Source: Actinoplanes couchii (GTDB taxonomy: Bacteria; Actinomycetota; Actinomycetes; Mycobacteriales; Micromonosporaceae). Taken from it: DNA of 64,000 bases. Positions 50,304-59,466 of the stretch are shown one piece after another. Position 1 is the stretch's first letter. The number at the start of each line of letters is the position of its first letter. The notes below the pieces were generated by a model. That model worked only from the letters and a program-made list of their open reading frames with translations. It was not told the origin of the DNA and did not search any database. A program made the position numbers and the translations under genes. The stretch lies in assembly GCF_016862075.1 (NCBI RefSeq), contig NZ_BOMG01000099.1, forward strand, positions 1-64,000, written 5' to 3'.

Positions 50304-50856
50304 ACGATCCCCCCTGGCCGACGTCGACCTCAGCGACACCGGCGACCGGGTCACGCTGGCCGAGGTCCCGTTCCTGACCCAGCTCGACGTGCGGACTTCG
50401 CCCTCGTCCTCGTTTCCGGAACCCGGCACCTTCCGCACCGACGAACTCGACGGGGAGGCGACGTTTATCTGGCTGGGCCCGGACGAATGGCTGGTGGTGG
50501 GCCCGCCCGGCGCTCAGAAGCGGTTGACCGAACGGTTGGAATCGGGACGGTTGGAATCGGTCAGCGACACGTCGGTGGTGGACGTGTCGGCGCAACGTAC
50601 CACTCTGGAGCTTCGCGGTCCCGGCGCCCTCGAACTGCTCGCTCTGGGTTGTTCGCTGGACCTGCATCCGCGGGTCTTCGGGCCGGGCCGGTGCGCGCAG
50701 ACGACGCTCGCGCACACGCCGGTGATCCTGCTCCAGCGGAAACACTGCGTGACGACCGGCGAGCCGGTGTTCTGGGTCCTGGTCCGGGCGTCGTTCGCGA
50801 GCCACCTCGCATCGTGGTTGCTCGATGCCAGCGGCGACCTTACCGCGGGTCACTGA
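50296..50856 (+). CDS. soxG: sarcosine oxidase gamma subunit
   Basis: A 186-residue GcvT-like small subunit. WLGPDEWLVVGPPGAQ and DVSAQRTTLELRGPGALELL are family motifs. It completes the B-D-A-G order known for sox operons. About 270 bases without another gene follow before the conservon. Confidence 0.92.
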   Translation: MAERSPLADVDLSDTGDRVTLAEVPFLTQLDVRTSPSSSFPEPGTFRTDELDGEATFIWLGPDEWLVVGPPGAQKRLTERLESGRLESVSDTSVVDVSAQRTTLELRGPGALELLALGCSLDLHPRVFGPGRCAQTTLAHTPVILLQRKHCVTTGEPVFWVLVRASFASHLASWLLDASGDLTAGH

Positions 50857-51124
50857 AAACGCTCCCAAATAACTGCCGGTAAGTACCCCAATGCATAAAG
50901 AGGTTGCACAGTCGTAAATTTCGGCCCTTGGTGTTGACCATCACGGGTTGAGCGAAGAAGCTGTTGCGGCGATCCCGGAAGATCAGTTCGTTCCCGGGGT
51001 CGCCGCATCGCTTTGCGCCTTTCTCCACCCCTTGTCATCAAAGAAACTTGCCGGTTCACCCGTAGTGAATCGACCCACCGGCCGTGACCATGCCTGGCCG
51101 GTGGTCGACAGAGGAGCTGATCGC
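50857..51124. other. non-coding gap between the sarcosine oxidase operon and the conservon
   Basis: 268 bases with a relatively AT-rich first third (around 50875-50925) that probably holds the conservon promoter. TTGACC at 50934-50939 has no matching -10 hexamer. No strong hairpin is seen, so read-through from the sox operon is possible. GAGGAG at its end serves the cvnA start. Confidence 0.4.
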
Positions 51125-53560
51125 TTGTCCGTCCAGGTTCAGGGCGCCGAGCAGTCCGAGCAGTCCACGCCGGTCGGCGGGACCACGCCGGTCCCAGGTG
51201 CCCCCGAGGGCGGAATGTGGGCGCGTACCCGCCGGGCGTCCGGCGGCACGATCCGCCGGCGCGTGGTCCGGACCCTCGCCCTCCCGGTCGCCACCACCCT
51301 GGTTCTCCTGGCCATCGTCGCCGTCGGCGAGGTGGACAACTACCGCACCGCCTCGGCCACCGCGCGCGCCGTCACCATCGACCTCGCCGTCGCCGAACTG
51401 GTCCAGGACCTGCAGACCGAACGTGGTCTGACCGCCGGTCTGCTCGGCGGCAACGAGGCCTTCCGCACCGAGCTGCTGCCCGCCCGCGACGCCGTCGACC
51501 TGCGCCGCGACCAGCTGGAGAACCTGATCACCGCCGGCGAGGACGTCGACGACCGGGTCTCCGCCGCGGTTCAGCAGCTGGACGGCCTGTCCGGCGTCCG
51601 GGCCGGCACCGACACCGGATCCGGCCAGCGGGCCGCCACCTTCGCCTTCTACACCGCACGCATCGCCGACCTGGGCAATCTCGACTTCGAGTTGGACAGC
51701 AACGGCGACGAGGAACTCCGCCGGGGCTCGGCCGCCCTGGAAGCGCTGGGCGACATGAAGGAGGCCGCCTCACAGGAGCGGGCCTTCCTCAACGGCGTCT
51801 TCTCCGCCGGTGGCTTCAAGCAGGGCGAGTTCCTGCAGTTCGTCACCATGCGCTCGACCAAGGACGCGGCGCTCACCGCCTTCAACAGGTACGCCAACGC
51901 CACCGAGCGCGCCTCGATGGACTACCTGCTGGACACCGGCGCGGCCCGGGAGGCGGCGTTCTTCGAGAACGTCGCGCTGCAGTCCGGCGACGGCCGGGCC
52001 CTGCAGGTCAACCCGCAGTCCTGGTGGTCCGCGCTGACCACGGTGCTGGACGACACCCTCCAGCTGGAACACCACGTCGGCTCGGTCATCTCGTCCCGTG
52101 CCACGGCGCTGGAGAACGAGGCCTCGGTCCGGATGGTCGTCCTGCTCGGCGCCGTGCTGATCTGTCTGGCCGGCTCGATCTACCTGGCCACCGTCGCGTC
52201 CCAGTCGGTCGCCCGGCCGCTGTCGGTACTGGCCTCCGAGGCCAACCGGCTGGCCAGCACCCAGCTGCCGGACGCGGTCCAGAAGGCGAGCACCGGCGAC
52301 AGCACCGCGCCACCGCCCCCGGTCCTGGTGTCCCGCGGCGCCAGTGTCGAGGTCCGGCTGGTCGCCGACGCCTTCGACCGGGTGCAGGCCACCGCGTACG
52401 CGCTGGCCACCGAGCAGGCGGTGCTACGGCGTACCACCGCCGAGTCGATGGCCAACCTGGGCCGCCGCAACCAGAACCTGCTCCGCCGCCAGCTCGGCTT
52501 CATCACCAAGCTGGAGCGGGAGGAGTCCAACCCGACCGGTCTGGCGAACCTCTTCGAACTCGACCACCTGGCCACCCGCATGCGGCGGAACGCGGAGAGC
52601 CTCCTGGTCCTGGTCGGCGCGGCCAGCCCGCGGCAGCTCTCCGACCCGCTGCAGGTCTCCGACGTGATCCGGGCGGCCGTCTCCGAGGTCGAGGAGTACC
52701 GCCGGGTCACCCTGCGCCGGGTGGACGAGACGCTGGTCAACGGCTCCACCGTCAGCGGCATCGCGCACATGCTGGCCGAGCTGATCGAGAACGGCCTGTC
52801 GTTCTCCCCGCCGGACCAGGACGTCGAGATCCACGGGCGGCGGATCGCCGGCAACTACCTGATCGCCATCACCGACCAGGGTGTCGGCATGTCCGCGGCC
52901 GACATGCAGCGGGCCAACGAGCGCCTGCGCGGCGAGGGTGACTTCATCACCGCACCGGCCCGGTTCCTCGGCCACTACGTGGTCGGCCGCCTGGCCCAGC
53001 AGATGGGCATCGAGGTGCAGCTGACGCCGTCGCCGGTGACCGGTGTGACGGCCCGGATCACGCTGCCCGCCGAGATCCTGGTCGAACAGACCGCGGTCAC
53101 CGGCCCGCGCCCGCCCGCACCGGCTGCGACTTCGAAAAAAGAGGTCCCGGCCGCTCCGCTGCGGATCCCGCCGGCCGAGGTCGGCGAGGTGGCCCAGCCG
53201 GTCACCGCCGGTGTGGTCACCGCCGACCGCCCCCTGCACTCCACCGCCATCGAGTACGTGGTGGTCAAGGACAACCCGGCCACCGTCACCTCGGTGCTGG
53301 ACCCCTTCGAGCCGGTCGACCCGTTCGGCGCGCCCGAGACGTTCGGATCCGCCGACGACGCGCCCCGGACGGCCAACGGGCTCAAGAAGCGCACACCCCG
53401 CGCCCAGCGTGCCACCACCCGACCACCGACCACGTCGAGCAGCCCGGCGGCCGACCGGCCGGCCCCGGTCACCGGTTCTGCGGAGGCGGTGCGGGACCGT
53501 CTCAACGCGCTGCGCGGCGGTATCCAGCGCGGTAGTTCCGAAACAGCGGGGTCCCAGTGA
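51125..53560 (+). CDS. conservon sensor kinase-like protein with nitrate/nitrite-sensing domain (CvnA type)
   Basis: An 811-residue membrane protein. A TM helix (about 48-68) is followed by an extracytoplasmic NIT-like helical domain (about 75-325; LQTERGLTAGLLGG, EAASQERAFLNGVF), a second TM (about 335-357), a HAMP-like linker, an HATPase_c domain (ELIENGLSFSPPDQDV, DQGVGMS) and a Pro/Ala-rich tail of about 110 residues. The TTG start at 51125 has GAGGAG upstream; a GTG at 51101 is possible. CvnA proteins signal with the roadblock, DUF742 and GTPase partners that follow. Its GTGA stop abuts the next gene. Confidence 0.87.
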   Translation: MSVQVQGAEQSEQSTPVGGTTPVPGAPEGGMWARTRRASGGTIRRRVVRTLALPVATTLVLLAIVAVGEVDNYRTASATARAVTIDLAVAELVQDLQTERGLTAGLLGGNEAFRTELLPARDAVDLRRDQLENLITAGEDVDDRVSAAVQQLDGLSGVRAGTDTGSGQRAATFAFYTARIADLGNLDFELDSNGDEELRRGSAALEALGDMKEAASQERAFLNGVFSAGGFKQGEFLQFVTMRSTKDAALTAFNRYANATERASMDYLLDTGAAREAAFFENVALQSGDGRALQVNPQSWWSALTTVLDDTLQLEHHVGSVISSRATALENEASVRMVVLLGAVLICLAGSIYLATVASQSVARPLSVLASEANRLASTQLPDAVQKASTGDSTAPPPPVLVSRGASVEVRLVADAFDRVQATAYALATEQAVLRRTTAESMANLGRRNQNLLRRQLGFITKLEREESNPTGLANLFELDHLATRMRRNAESLLVLVGAASPRQLSDPLQVSDVIRAAVSEVEEYRRVTLRRVDETLVNGSTVSGIAHMLAELIENGLSFSPPDQDVEIHGRRIAGNYLIAITDQGVGMSAADMQRANERLRGEGDFITAPARFLGHYVVGRLAQQMGIEVQLTPSPVTGVTARITLPAEILVEQTAVTGPRPPAPAATSKKEVPAAPLRIPPAEVGEVAQPVTAGVVTADRPLHSTAIEYVVVKDNPATVTSVLDPFEPVDPFGAPETFGSADDAPRTANGLKKRTPRAQRATTRPPTTSSSPAADRPAPVTGSAEAVRDRLNALRGGIQRGSSETAGSQ

Positions 53561-53604
53561 CAGCCATCCCGAAGTGGCCCCTTGGCAGCAACCTGGAAAG
53601 AAGA

Positions 53605-54033
53605 ATGATGAGCGTTGACACGTCGTCGGATCGGCACCAATTCAATTGGCTGCTCGGCAACTTCGTCCACCAGACGGACGGTGTGCGTGACGCCGTGGCG
53701 GTGTCCTCCGACGGGCTGCTGATCGCCAGCTCCGACGGACTGAACCGGGCGGAGGCGGACCAGCTGGCCGCCATCGTCTCCAGCCTGGCGAGCCTGGCCC
53801 GCAGCGCCTCCCGGCGGTACGACTTCGACGGCCTCAAGCTCATCATGATCGAGATGCACCGGGGTTTCCTGCTGGTGTCGGTGATAGCCGGTGGTAGCTG
53901 CCTCGGCGTGGTGGCCGGCAGCGACTGTGATCTCGGCCTGGTCGGCTACGAGATCTCGCTGCTCACCGAGCGCTTCGGCGACCTGCTCACCCCGGCGCTG
54001 ATCGCAGAGTCCCGGCAACACCTACCGCGATGA
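53605..54033 (+). CDS. roadblock/LC7-domain protein (CvnB type)
   Basis: A 142-residue roadblock protein with FNWLLGNFVHQTDGVRDAVA and VSSDGLLIASSDGL at the start and LTERFGDLLTPALI at the end. Roadblock proteins bind small GTPases of the MglA/CvnD kind. GGAAAG upstream supports ATG 53605 or 53608. A longer frame from GTG 53557 overlaps the CvnA stop but adds residues without family similarity. The stop overlaps the DUF742 gene (ATGA). Confidence 0.9.
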   Translation: MMSVDTSSDRHQFNWLLGNFVHQTDGVRDAVAVSSDGLLIASSDGLNRAEADQLAAIVSSLASLARSASRRYDFDGLKLIMIEMHRGFLLVSVIAGGSCLGVVAGSDCDLGLVGYEISLLTERFGDLLTPALIAESRQHLPR

Positions 54034-54452
54034 GCAGCTCGTCGTGGGACGCCGAGTCCGGGTCCGTGCCGTACGCCGGGGCGCACCGGCCATCGATGGG
54101 TGGCGGGTTGCACTCCGGCGACATGGACGAGGATCCGGTGATCCGGCCGTTCATGCTCACCAACGGGCGCACTCAGCCGCTGCACGACAACCTGCGGATC
54201 GAGACCCTGCTGCACGCGGCTCCGGCCGCGCTGTCGGCGCCACTGCGCTTCGAGTCCCGGCGGATCGTCGAGCTCGCGCAGTCGCCGATGTCGGTCGCTG
54301 ACCTGTCGGTGGCGCTGCGCGCGCCGCTCGGCGTGGTCCGCGTCATCGTGGCCGACCTGATCACCCAGGGCTACCTCACCGTGCAGGAACAGCCGGAGGA
54401 GCTCTCCACCAGTTTGATCGAAAGGATCAGGGACCGTGTCCGGGCGCTCTAG
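54030..54452 (+). CDS. DUF742 protein (CvnC type)
   Basis: A 140-residue DUF742 protein. It has an early VIRPFMLTNGRTQP, then a winged-helix-like core (ALSAPLRFESRRIVELAQSP, VADLSVALRAPLGVVRVIVA) and a tail with LITQGYLTVQEQ. It is the third conservon member and may link the membrane sensor to the GTPase. It overlaps cvnD by 17 bases. Confidence 0.9.
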   Translation: MSSSSWDAESGSVPYAGAHRPSMGGGLHSGDMDEDPVIRPFMLTNGRTQPLHDNLRIETLLHAAPAALSAPLRFESRRIVELAQSPMSVADLSVALRAPLGVVRVIVADLITQGYLTVQEQPEELSTSLIERIRDRVRAL

Positions 54453-55038
54453 TGAGCCGTCGGCAGCGCAGCACCCTATCGCTGTCAAGATCGTCATCAG
54501 TGGCGGCTTCGGCGTCGGAAAGACCACCTTCGTGGGTGCCATCTCCGAGATCGAGCCGCTCGTCACCGAGGCCGAGATGACCGAGAAGTCGATCGGCATC
54601 GACGACACCTCCGCGGTGTCCGGCAAGACCACCACGACCGTGGCCCTCGACTTCGGCCGCATCACGCTCGACGAGTCGCTGCTGCTGTACCTGTTCGGCA
54701 CGCCCGGACAGGACCGGTTCGCGTTCCTCTGGGACGACCTGGTCACCGGCGCCCTCGGCTCGATCGTGCTCGTCGACACGCGGCGGATCGAGGACTCCTT
54801 CCCCGCGATCGACTACTTCGAGGAGCACGAGATCCCGTTCATCATCGGTATCAACCGGTTCAACGGCGCCCAGCGGTTCGTCCTCGACGAGGTCCGGGAC
54901 GCGCTCGGCGTGGGCCCGGGCGTACCGCTGATGGAATGTGACGCCCGGGACCGCGAATCGGTCAAGAGCGTCCTGGTGGCGCTCACCGAAGAGGTGCTCG
55001 TCCGGCGGGCCAAGCGGGAGCGGGCGGCGGCATGGTGA
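54436..55038 (+). CDS. MglA-like small GTPase (CvnD type)
   Basis: A 200-residue GTP-binding protein. The P-loop is GGFGVGKTTFVGA, switch/Walker B is TVALDFGRI and LFGTPGQDRF, and the base-recognition loop is NRFNG where Ras-type proteins have NKxD, as usual for this family. The GTG start is inside the CvnC gene. Its final 7 bases overlap the start of a betaine-type binding lipoprotein gene, an uncommon partner for a conservon. Confidence 0.92.
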   Translation: MSGRSSEPSAAQHPIAVKIVISGGFGVGKTTFVGAISEIEPLVTEAEMTEKSIGIDDTSAVSGKTTTTVALDFGRITLDESLLLYLFGTPGQDRFAFLWDDLVTGALGSIVLVDTRRIEDSFPAIDYFEEHEIPFIIGINRFNGAQRFVLDEVRDALGVGPGVPLMECDARDRESVKSVLVALTEEVLVRRAKRERAAAW

Positions 55039-55991
55039 TCAAGCGGTTCGCCCAGGCCCTGACCGCGATCAGCCTGGCCGTGGTGGCCGGCTGCGCGAAC
55101 ACCGAGGCCGCCGTCACCCCGCCGCCCGGCGTGCCCAGCCCGAACACCTGCGGCACGGTCAACCTGGCGATCAACCCGTGGTCCGGGTCGGCCGCCAACG
55201 TCGCCGTCGTCGGCTACCTCCTCAAGGAGGAGCTGCGCTGCAAGGTGAACACCTACGAGCTGAGCGAGACCGCCTCGTGGGCCGGTTTCGTCGACGGCAG
55301 CATCGACGTGATCCTGGAGAACTGGGGCCACGACGACCTGAAGAAGAAGTACATCGACGGGCAGAAGGTCGCCGTCGCACTGGGGATGACCGGCAACAAG
55401 GGCGTCCTCGGCTGGTACGTGCCACAGTGGATGGCCGAGGAGCACCCGGAGATCCTGGACTGGCGCAACCTCAACGACTACACCGATCTGCTGAAGACCA
55501 CGGCGACCGGGACCAAGGGCCAGTTCCTCGGCGGCGACCCGTCGTTCGTCACCAAGGACACCCAGTTGATCGAAAACCTCAAACTCAACTACACACTGGT
55601 GTACGCGGGGAGCGAGGACAAGCTGATCGCGGCGTTCCGGCGGGCCCAGAAGCAGAAGACCCCGCTGCTCGGCTACTTCTACGAGCCGCAGTGGCTGCTG
55701 TCCGACGTCAAGCTGACGAAGATCCCGCTGCCCCGGTACAAGCCCGGCTGCGACGCCGACGCCGATGCCGTGACCTGCGACTACCAGCCGTACGACCTGG
55801 ACAAGGTCGCACGCAAGAAGTTCGTCGACTCGGGCAGCCCGGCGGCCACCTTCCTGAAGAACTGGACGTGGACCAACGACGACCAGAACGCGGTCGCCCG
55901 GGACCTGACCCAGGGCAAGATGACCCCCGATCAGGCCGCCAAGAAGTGGGCCGACACCAACCGCGAGGTCTGGGAGAAGTGGCTCCCCTAA
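55032..55991 (+). CDS. betaine-type substrate-binding lipoprotein linked to the conservon
   Basis: A 319-residue OpuAC/ProX-family lipoprotein with lipobox VVAGCAN (Cys18). Motifs NLAINPWSGSAA, NWGHDDLKKKYID, GWYVPQWM and YFYEPQWL align throughout with the importer's own binding protein at 45086-46051; by eye more than half the residues are identical. The first pocket motif has lost its Tyr. No permease or ATPase follows. Its ATG is inside the GTPase gene, so it is made with the conservon. It could feed the upstream importer or act as a ligand sensor for CvnA; both are inference. Confidence 0.9.
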   Translation: MVIKRFAQALTAISLAVVAGCANTEAAVTPPPGVPSPNTCGTVNLAINPWSGSAANVAVVGYLLKEELRCKVNTYELSETASWAGFVDGSIDVILENWGHDDLKKKYIDGQKVAVALGMTGNKGVLGWYVPQWMAEEHPEILDWRNLNDYTDLLKTTATGTKGQFLGGDPSFVTKDTQLIENLKLNYTLVYAGSEDKLIAAFRRAQKQKTPLLGYFYEPQWLLSDVKLTKIPLPRYKPGCDADADAVTCDYQPYDLDKVARKKFVDSGSPAATFLKNWTWTNDDQNAVARDLTQGKMTPDQAAKKWADTNREVWEKWLP

Positions 55992-56001
55992 GCTTTACCG
56001 C

Positions 56002-57204
56002 TTGAGCACCGAAACGAGACGGCCCGCCCTTGTCGCCCTGATCCTGGTGATGGGGGTCGGGCCGTTCGCCACCGACACCTATCTGGCGGCTCTGCCCGAG
56101 CTGCAGGACTCACTGGCGACCACCGCGACAGTCGTCCAGCTGACCCTCACCACGTTCATCGTCGGCATGGCCGCCGGACAGTTGCTGATCGGGCCGCTCA
56201 GTGACTCGTACGGCCGCCGTCGTCTGCTCCTCGCCGGTGCGATCGTCTTCACCGTGCTGTCGGTGGTGTGCGCGGTCAGCCCGAACGGCCCGATGCTGGT
56301 CGCGGCGCGACTGATCCAGGGCCTGGTGGCCGGTGGTGGCGTGGCGATCGGCCGCGCCGTTGTCACCGACGTCTTCCACGGCCCGCGGGCCGCCGCCACG
56401 TTCGGCGTCATCACCTCGTTCACGTTCCTCGGCCCGGTGCTGGCACCCGCCGTCGGCGGCCTGATCCTGGCGTACGGCACGTGGCGGACCGTCTTCGCCG
56501 CGCTGGCCGGGCTGGGCCTGCTGATGGTGATCGGGGTGGCCGCCGGCATCCCCGAGACACTGCCGCCGCGGGACCGGCATCCGGCCGGGCTGCGCCCGCT
56601 GCTGGGCCGGATGGGCGGCCTGGCCCGGGACTGGGCGTTCATGCGGCACGTGGTGCTGCAGTGCGTGGCCGGGGCCGGATTCTTCACGTACATCGGCGGT
56701 TCGGCGTTCGTGCTGCGGTCGGTGTACGACATCAGTCCCGCCCGCTACACCGTCGTGTTCGCCACCAACGCGGCCGCGATGGCCGTGGCCAGCCTGATGT
56801 TCCGGTTCCTGGTGGTACGCACCGGAGCGGCCCCGCTGCGAGCCGTCGGGGTCACCCTGTCCACCGTCGGCGCCGGCGGTCTGCTGGCGGTGGCCCTGAC
56901 CGGCCCGTCGGCGCTTCCACTGGCGGCAGCGTGGGCGATGCTGTGCCTGGTGGTGGCCGGGATGGGCCTGACCATTCCGTCGACCACGGCTCTGGCTCAG
57001 GAGGCCGGGCGCCGGTCGGCGGGCACCGCGTCGGCCTTACAGGGCGGCCTGACGTTCATCACGGCGGCCCTGGTCACCCCACTGACCGGAATCTTCGGCC
57101 ACGACACGCTGCTGCCGATGGCCCTGGCGATGAGCCTGTTCTTCACGGCAGCCTTCATCCTGATGTGCTTCGTGACCCGGACCCGTACCCCCGCCCCGGT
57201 CTGA
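56002..57204 (+). CDS. Bcr/CflA-family MFS drug-resistance transporter
   Basis: A 400-residue 12-TM exporter. It has the early DTYLAALPEL, loop 2-3 motif GPLSDSYGRRRLLLAGA, motif C-like FTFLGPVLAPAVGGLI and IPETLPPRDR after TM6, all Bcr/CflA features. The TTG start lies 11 bases after the binding-protein stop. No good Shine-Dalgarno site is visible, so the start is uncertain. Substrate unknown. It may be co-transcribed with the conservon. Confidence 0.88.
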   Translation: MSTETRRPALVALILVMGVGPFATDTYLAALPELQDSLATTATVVQLTLTTFIVGMAAGQLLIGPLSDSYGRRRLLLAGAIVFTVLSVVCAVSPNGPMLVAARLIQGLVAGGGVAIGRAVVTDVFHGPRAAATFGVITSFTFLGPVLAPAVGGLILAYGTWRTVFAALAGLGLLMVIGVAAGIPETLPPRDRHPAGLRPLLGRMGGLARDWAFMRHVVLQCVAGAGFFTYIGGSAFVLRSVYDISPARYTVVFATNAAAMAVASLMFRFLVVRTGAAPLRAVGVTLSTVGAGGLLAVALTGPSALPLAAAWAMLCLVVAGMGLTIPSTTALAQEAGRRSAGTASALQGGLTFITAALVTPLTGIFGHDTLLPMALAMSLFFTAAFILMCFVTRTRTPAPV

Positions 57205-57209
57205 CGGGA

Positions 57210-59438
57210 TCACACCGTGAGGCGGGTGGGGGTGGGGGACGGGGTCATCGGGTCGGGGGACGGCTTGCCGAAGTGGTAGCCCTGGGCGTAGTGGTAGCCC
57301 AGGTCGCGCAGGTACTCCGCCTGCTCCTCGGTTTCCACCCCCTCGGCCACCGCTCGCAGGCCCAGCCCGTTCGACACGTGGATCAGGGCGTCCACGATCA
57401 CCGCGTTGCGGCCCGGCTCGGTTATCTCGTCGACGAAACTCTTGTCGATCTTCAGGACGTCCACCGGGACGGTTCTCAGCAGGCCCAGCGACGAGTGGCC
57501 GGTGCCGAAGTCGTCCAGGGCTATCCGGATTCCGGACCGGTGCAGGGTCTCCACCGCCTCTATCGCGGTTCCCCCGCCGAAGATGGCGGTTTCGGTCACC
57601 TCCACCAGCAGTGCCGCCGGTTCCAGGCCGGTCTCGGTCAGGATGGCGCTGACCACGGCCGGGAAACCGGGCTCGCTGAGCTGCCGGGCCGACACGTTGA
57701 CGCTGATGTAGAGGGGTGCGGCGGCGCCCAGCGTGACCCGCCAGTCGGCCAGACGCCGGCAGGCGGTCCGCATGATCCATTCGCCCAGTTCGACGATCAG
57801 GCCGTTGTCCTCGGCCACCGGGATGAACGCGGCGGGACTGACGAATCCGCGGGCCGGGTGCACCCAGCGGACCAGGGCTTCGACGGCGACGGTGCTGCTG
57901 TCGCGCAGGTCGACGATGGGCTGGTAGACGACATGGAAGTCGCCGTCGTCGAGGCTGTGCCGCAGGTCCGCGCCGAGGCTCTCGGCGGCTTCGGCCCGCT
58001 CGTCCAGGGCGGCCGTGTATTCGACGAGCTGCCCACCGGAGGATTTGGCGGCGTACCTGGCGGTGTCGGAGCGGCGGATCATCTCGGCGGAGGGCAGGGC
58101 GTCGGGGCAGGTGCCGGAGTACGCGATCCCCAGCCGGGCGTTGAGCAGGAGTTCGTGTTCGCCGGCGTGGACCGGGTGGCGCAGGATCTCCCGGAGCCGC
58201 CCGGCCACGGCGAGACCGTCGGCGGGCAGCGTGTCGTGGACGAGGACGGCGAACTCGTCGGCGCCCATCCGGGCGACCACGTCCCCGTCCCGGACGCATT
58301 CGTGCAGCAGCCCGGCGACGGCGATCAGGGCCTGGTCCCCGGCGGCCCGGCCCAGACGGTCGTTGACGTGTTTGAAGCCGGCCAGATCGATCATGATCAC
58401 GTGGCAGGGTGCGACGGTGACCGCGCGGGCGGCCCGCTGTTCGAAGTCGCGACGGTTGGGCAGGCCGGTGAGGTCGTCGCGCAGGACCAGGTCGCGCAGC
58501 TGGTCGGCCTGCGAGTCGACCCGGGAGATGTACCCGCTCATCCGGGTCGCGACCAGGATGAACAGGGCCATCGACCCGACCGCGACGGCGATCCAGCTCA
58601 TCCCGCCGGCGCCGCGTTCGCCCTGGACCAGCAGAACGGCCGGGACGAGCAGGGTGGAGGCGGTCAGTACGAGCAGGCGGCTGCGGCCGAGTCCCTCCCG
58701 GCCGTCGTTGATCGGATGGTTCATCGACGGGTGCGCGGCGGCGCCGGCCCAGAGGGCGTAGGCGGTCAGGAAACCACCGAACAGAACGGAGTCCGGGACC
58801 ACCCCGAAGAACAGGCTCCAGGCGATGTTCCCGGCCAGGGCGATCACGCTGCCCACGGTGATCAGCCACAGGCTGGGGGTACGGGGTCCGCGCCGGAACA
58901 GGATCGGGATGACGACCGCGCAGAGCACCACGCCGGCCGTCGGGTACCCCATCGTGACCAGCCGGGTCAGCAGTGGCGTGGTGTGGTCGGCGAGGATCGG
59001 TTCGAGCAGGAACGTCCAGTAGACGATACCCAGCCCGACCCCGATGATCGCCGAGTCGATCAGCGTACCGTGGCGGAGTGCTCCGGGTTCCCGGGTGAGC
59101 CGGAAGAGCGCGACCGACAGCATCGGGTAGGCGCCCAGGTAGAACGCGTCGGCCCAGCCCGGGTACTGCGGTCCGCCGCCGAGCAGCGCCTGCTGGGCGA
59201 AGACGACGTCGCCGACGATCCAGGTGCCGATCCCGGCGGCGAACAGGTACCAGGAGCGGATGTTCGGCGGCCGGTAACGGCGGGCCCCGGCGACCGTCAG
59301 CGCGCACATCGCGATCCCGATGACGGTGGCGAGGGTGACGGACGGCAGGCTGTAGGGCAGTGTCATGTACAGCAGCGCCCCGGCCAGCCCGCACCCCATC
59401 CAGGCAAGCCACCAGGGCGTACGCGGAACTCTCGGCAC
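57210..59438 (-). CDS. membrane GGDEF-EAL protein with altered GGDEF site
   Basis: A 742-residue cyclic-di-GMP protein. About eight TM segments span residues 14-298, followed by a GGDEF domain (about 318-475) and an EAL domain (about 490-735). The GGDEF signature is MGADEF (391-396) and the upstream DLDGFK is DLAGFK (351-356), so cyclase activity is doubtful. The EAL domain keeps EALVRW (520-525), DDFGTGHSS, KIDKSFV and EGVET, so phosphodiesterase activity is plausible. GTG at 59438 is chosen, 28 bases after the IclR stop. The frame stays open upstream only because it shadows that gene. Confidence 0.85.
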   Translation of the reverse strand: MPRVPRTPWWLAWMGCGLAGALLYMTLPYSLPSVTLATVIGIAMCALTVAGARRYRPPNIRSWYLFAAGIGTWIVGDVVFAQQALLGGGPQYPGWADAFYLGAYPMLSVALFRLTREPGALRHGTLIDSAIIGVGLGIVYWTFLLEPILADHTTPLLTRLVTMGYPTAGVVLCAVVIPILFRRGPRTPSLWLITVGSVIALAGNIAWSLFFGVVPDSVLFGGFLTAYALWAGAAAHPSMNHPINDGREGLGRSRLLVLTASTLLVPAVLLVQGERGAGGMSWIAVAVGSMALFILVATRMSGYISRVDSQADQLRDLVLRDDLTGLPNRRDFEQRAARAVTVAPCHVIMIDLAGFKHVNDRLGRAAGDQALIAVAGLLHECVRDGDVVARMGADEFAVLVHDTLPADGLAVAGRLREILRHPVHAGEHELLLNARLGIAYSGTCPDALPSAEMIRRSDTARYAAKSSGGQLVEYTAALDERAEAAESLGADLRHSLDDGDFHVVYQPIVDLRDSSTVAVEALVRWVHPARGFVSPAAFIPVAEDNGLIVELGEWIMRTACRRLADWRVTLGAAAPLYISVNVSARQLSEPGFPAVVSAILTETGLEPAALLVEVTETAIFGGGTAIEAVETLHRSGIRIALDDFGTGHSSLGLLRTVPVDVLKIDKSFVDEITEPGRNAVIVDALIHVSNGLGLRAVAEGVETEEQAEYLRDLGYHYAQGYHFGKPSPDPMTPSPTPTRLTV

Positions 59439-59466
59439 GTCTGTTCTGTTCGGCGGGGTGGGCCGA

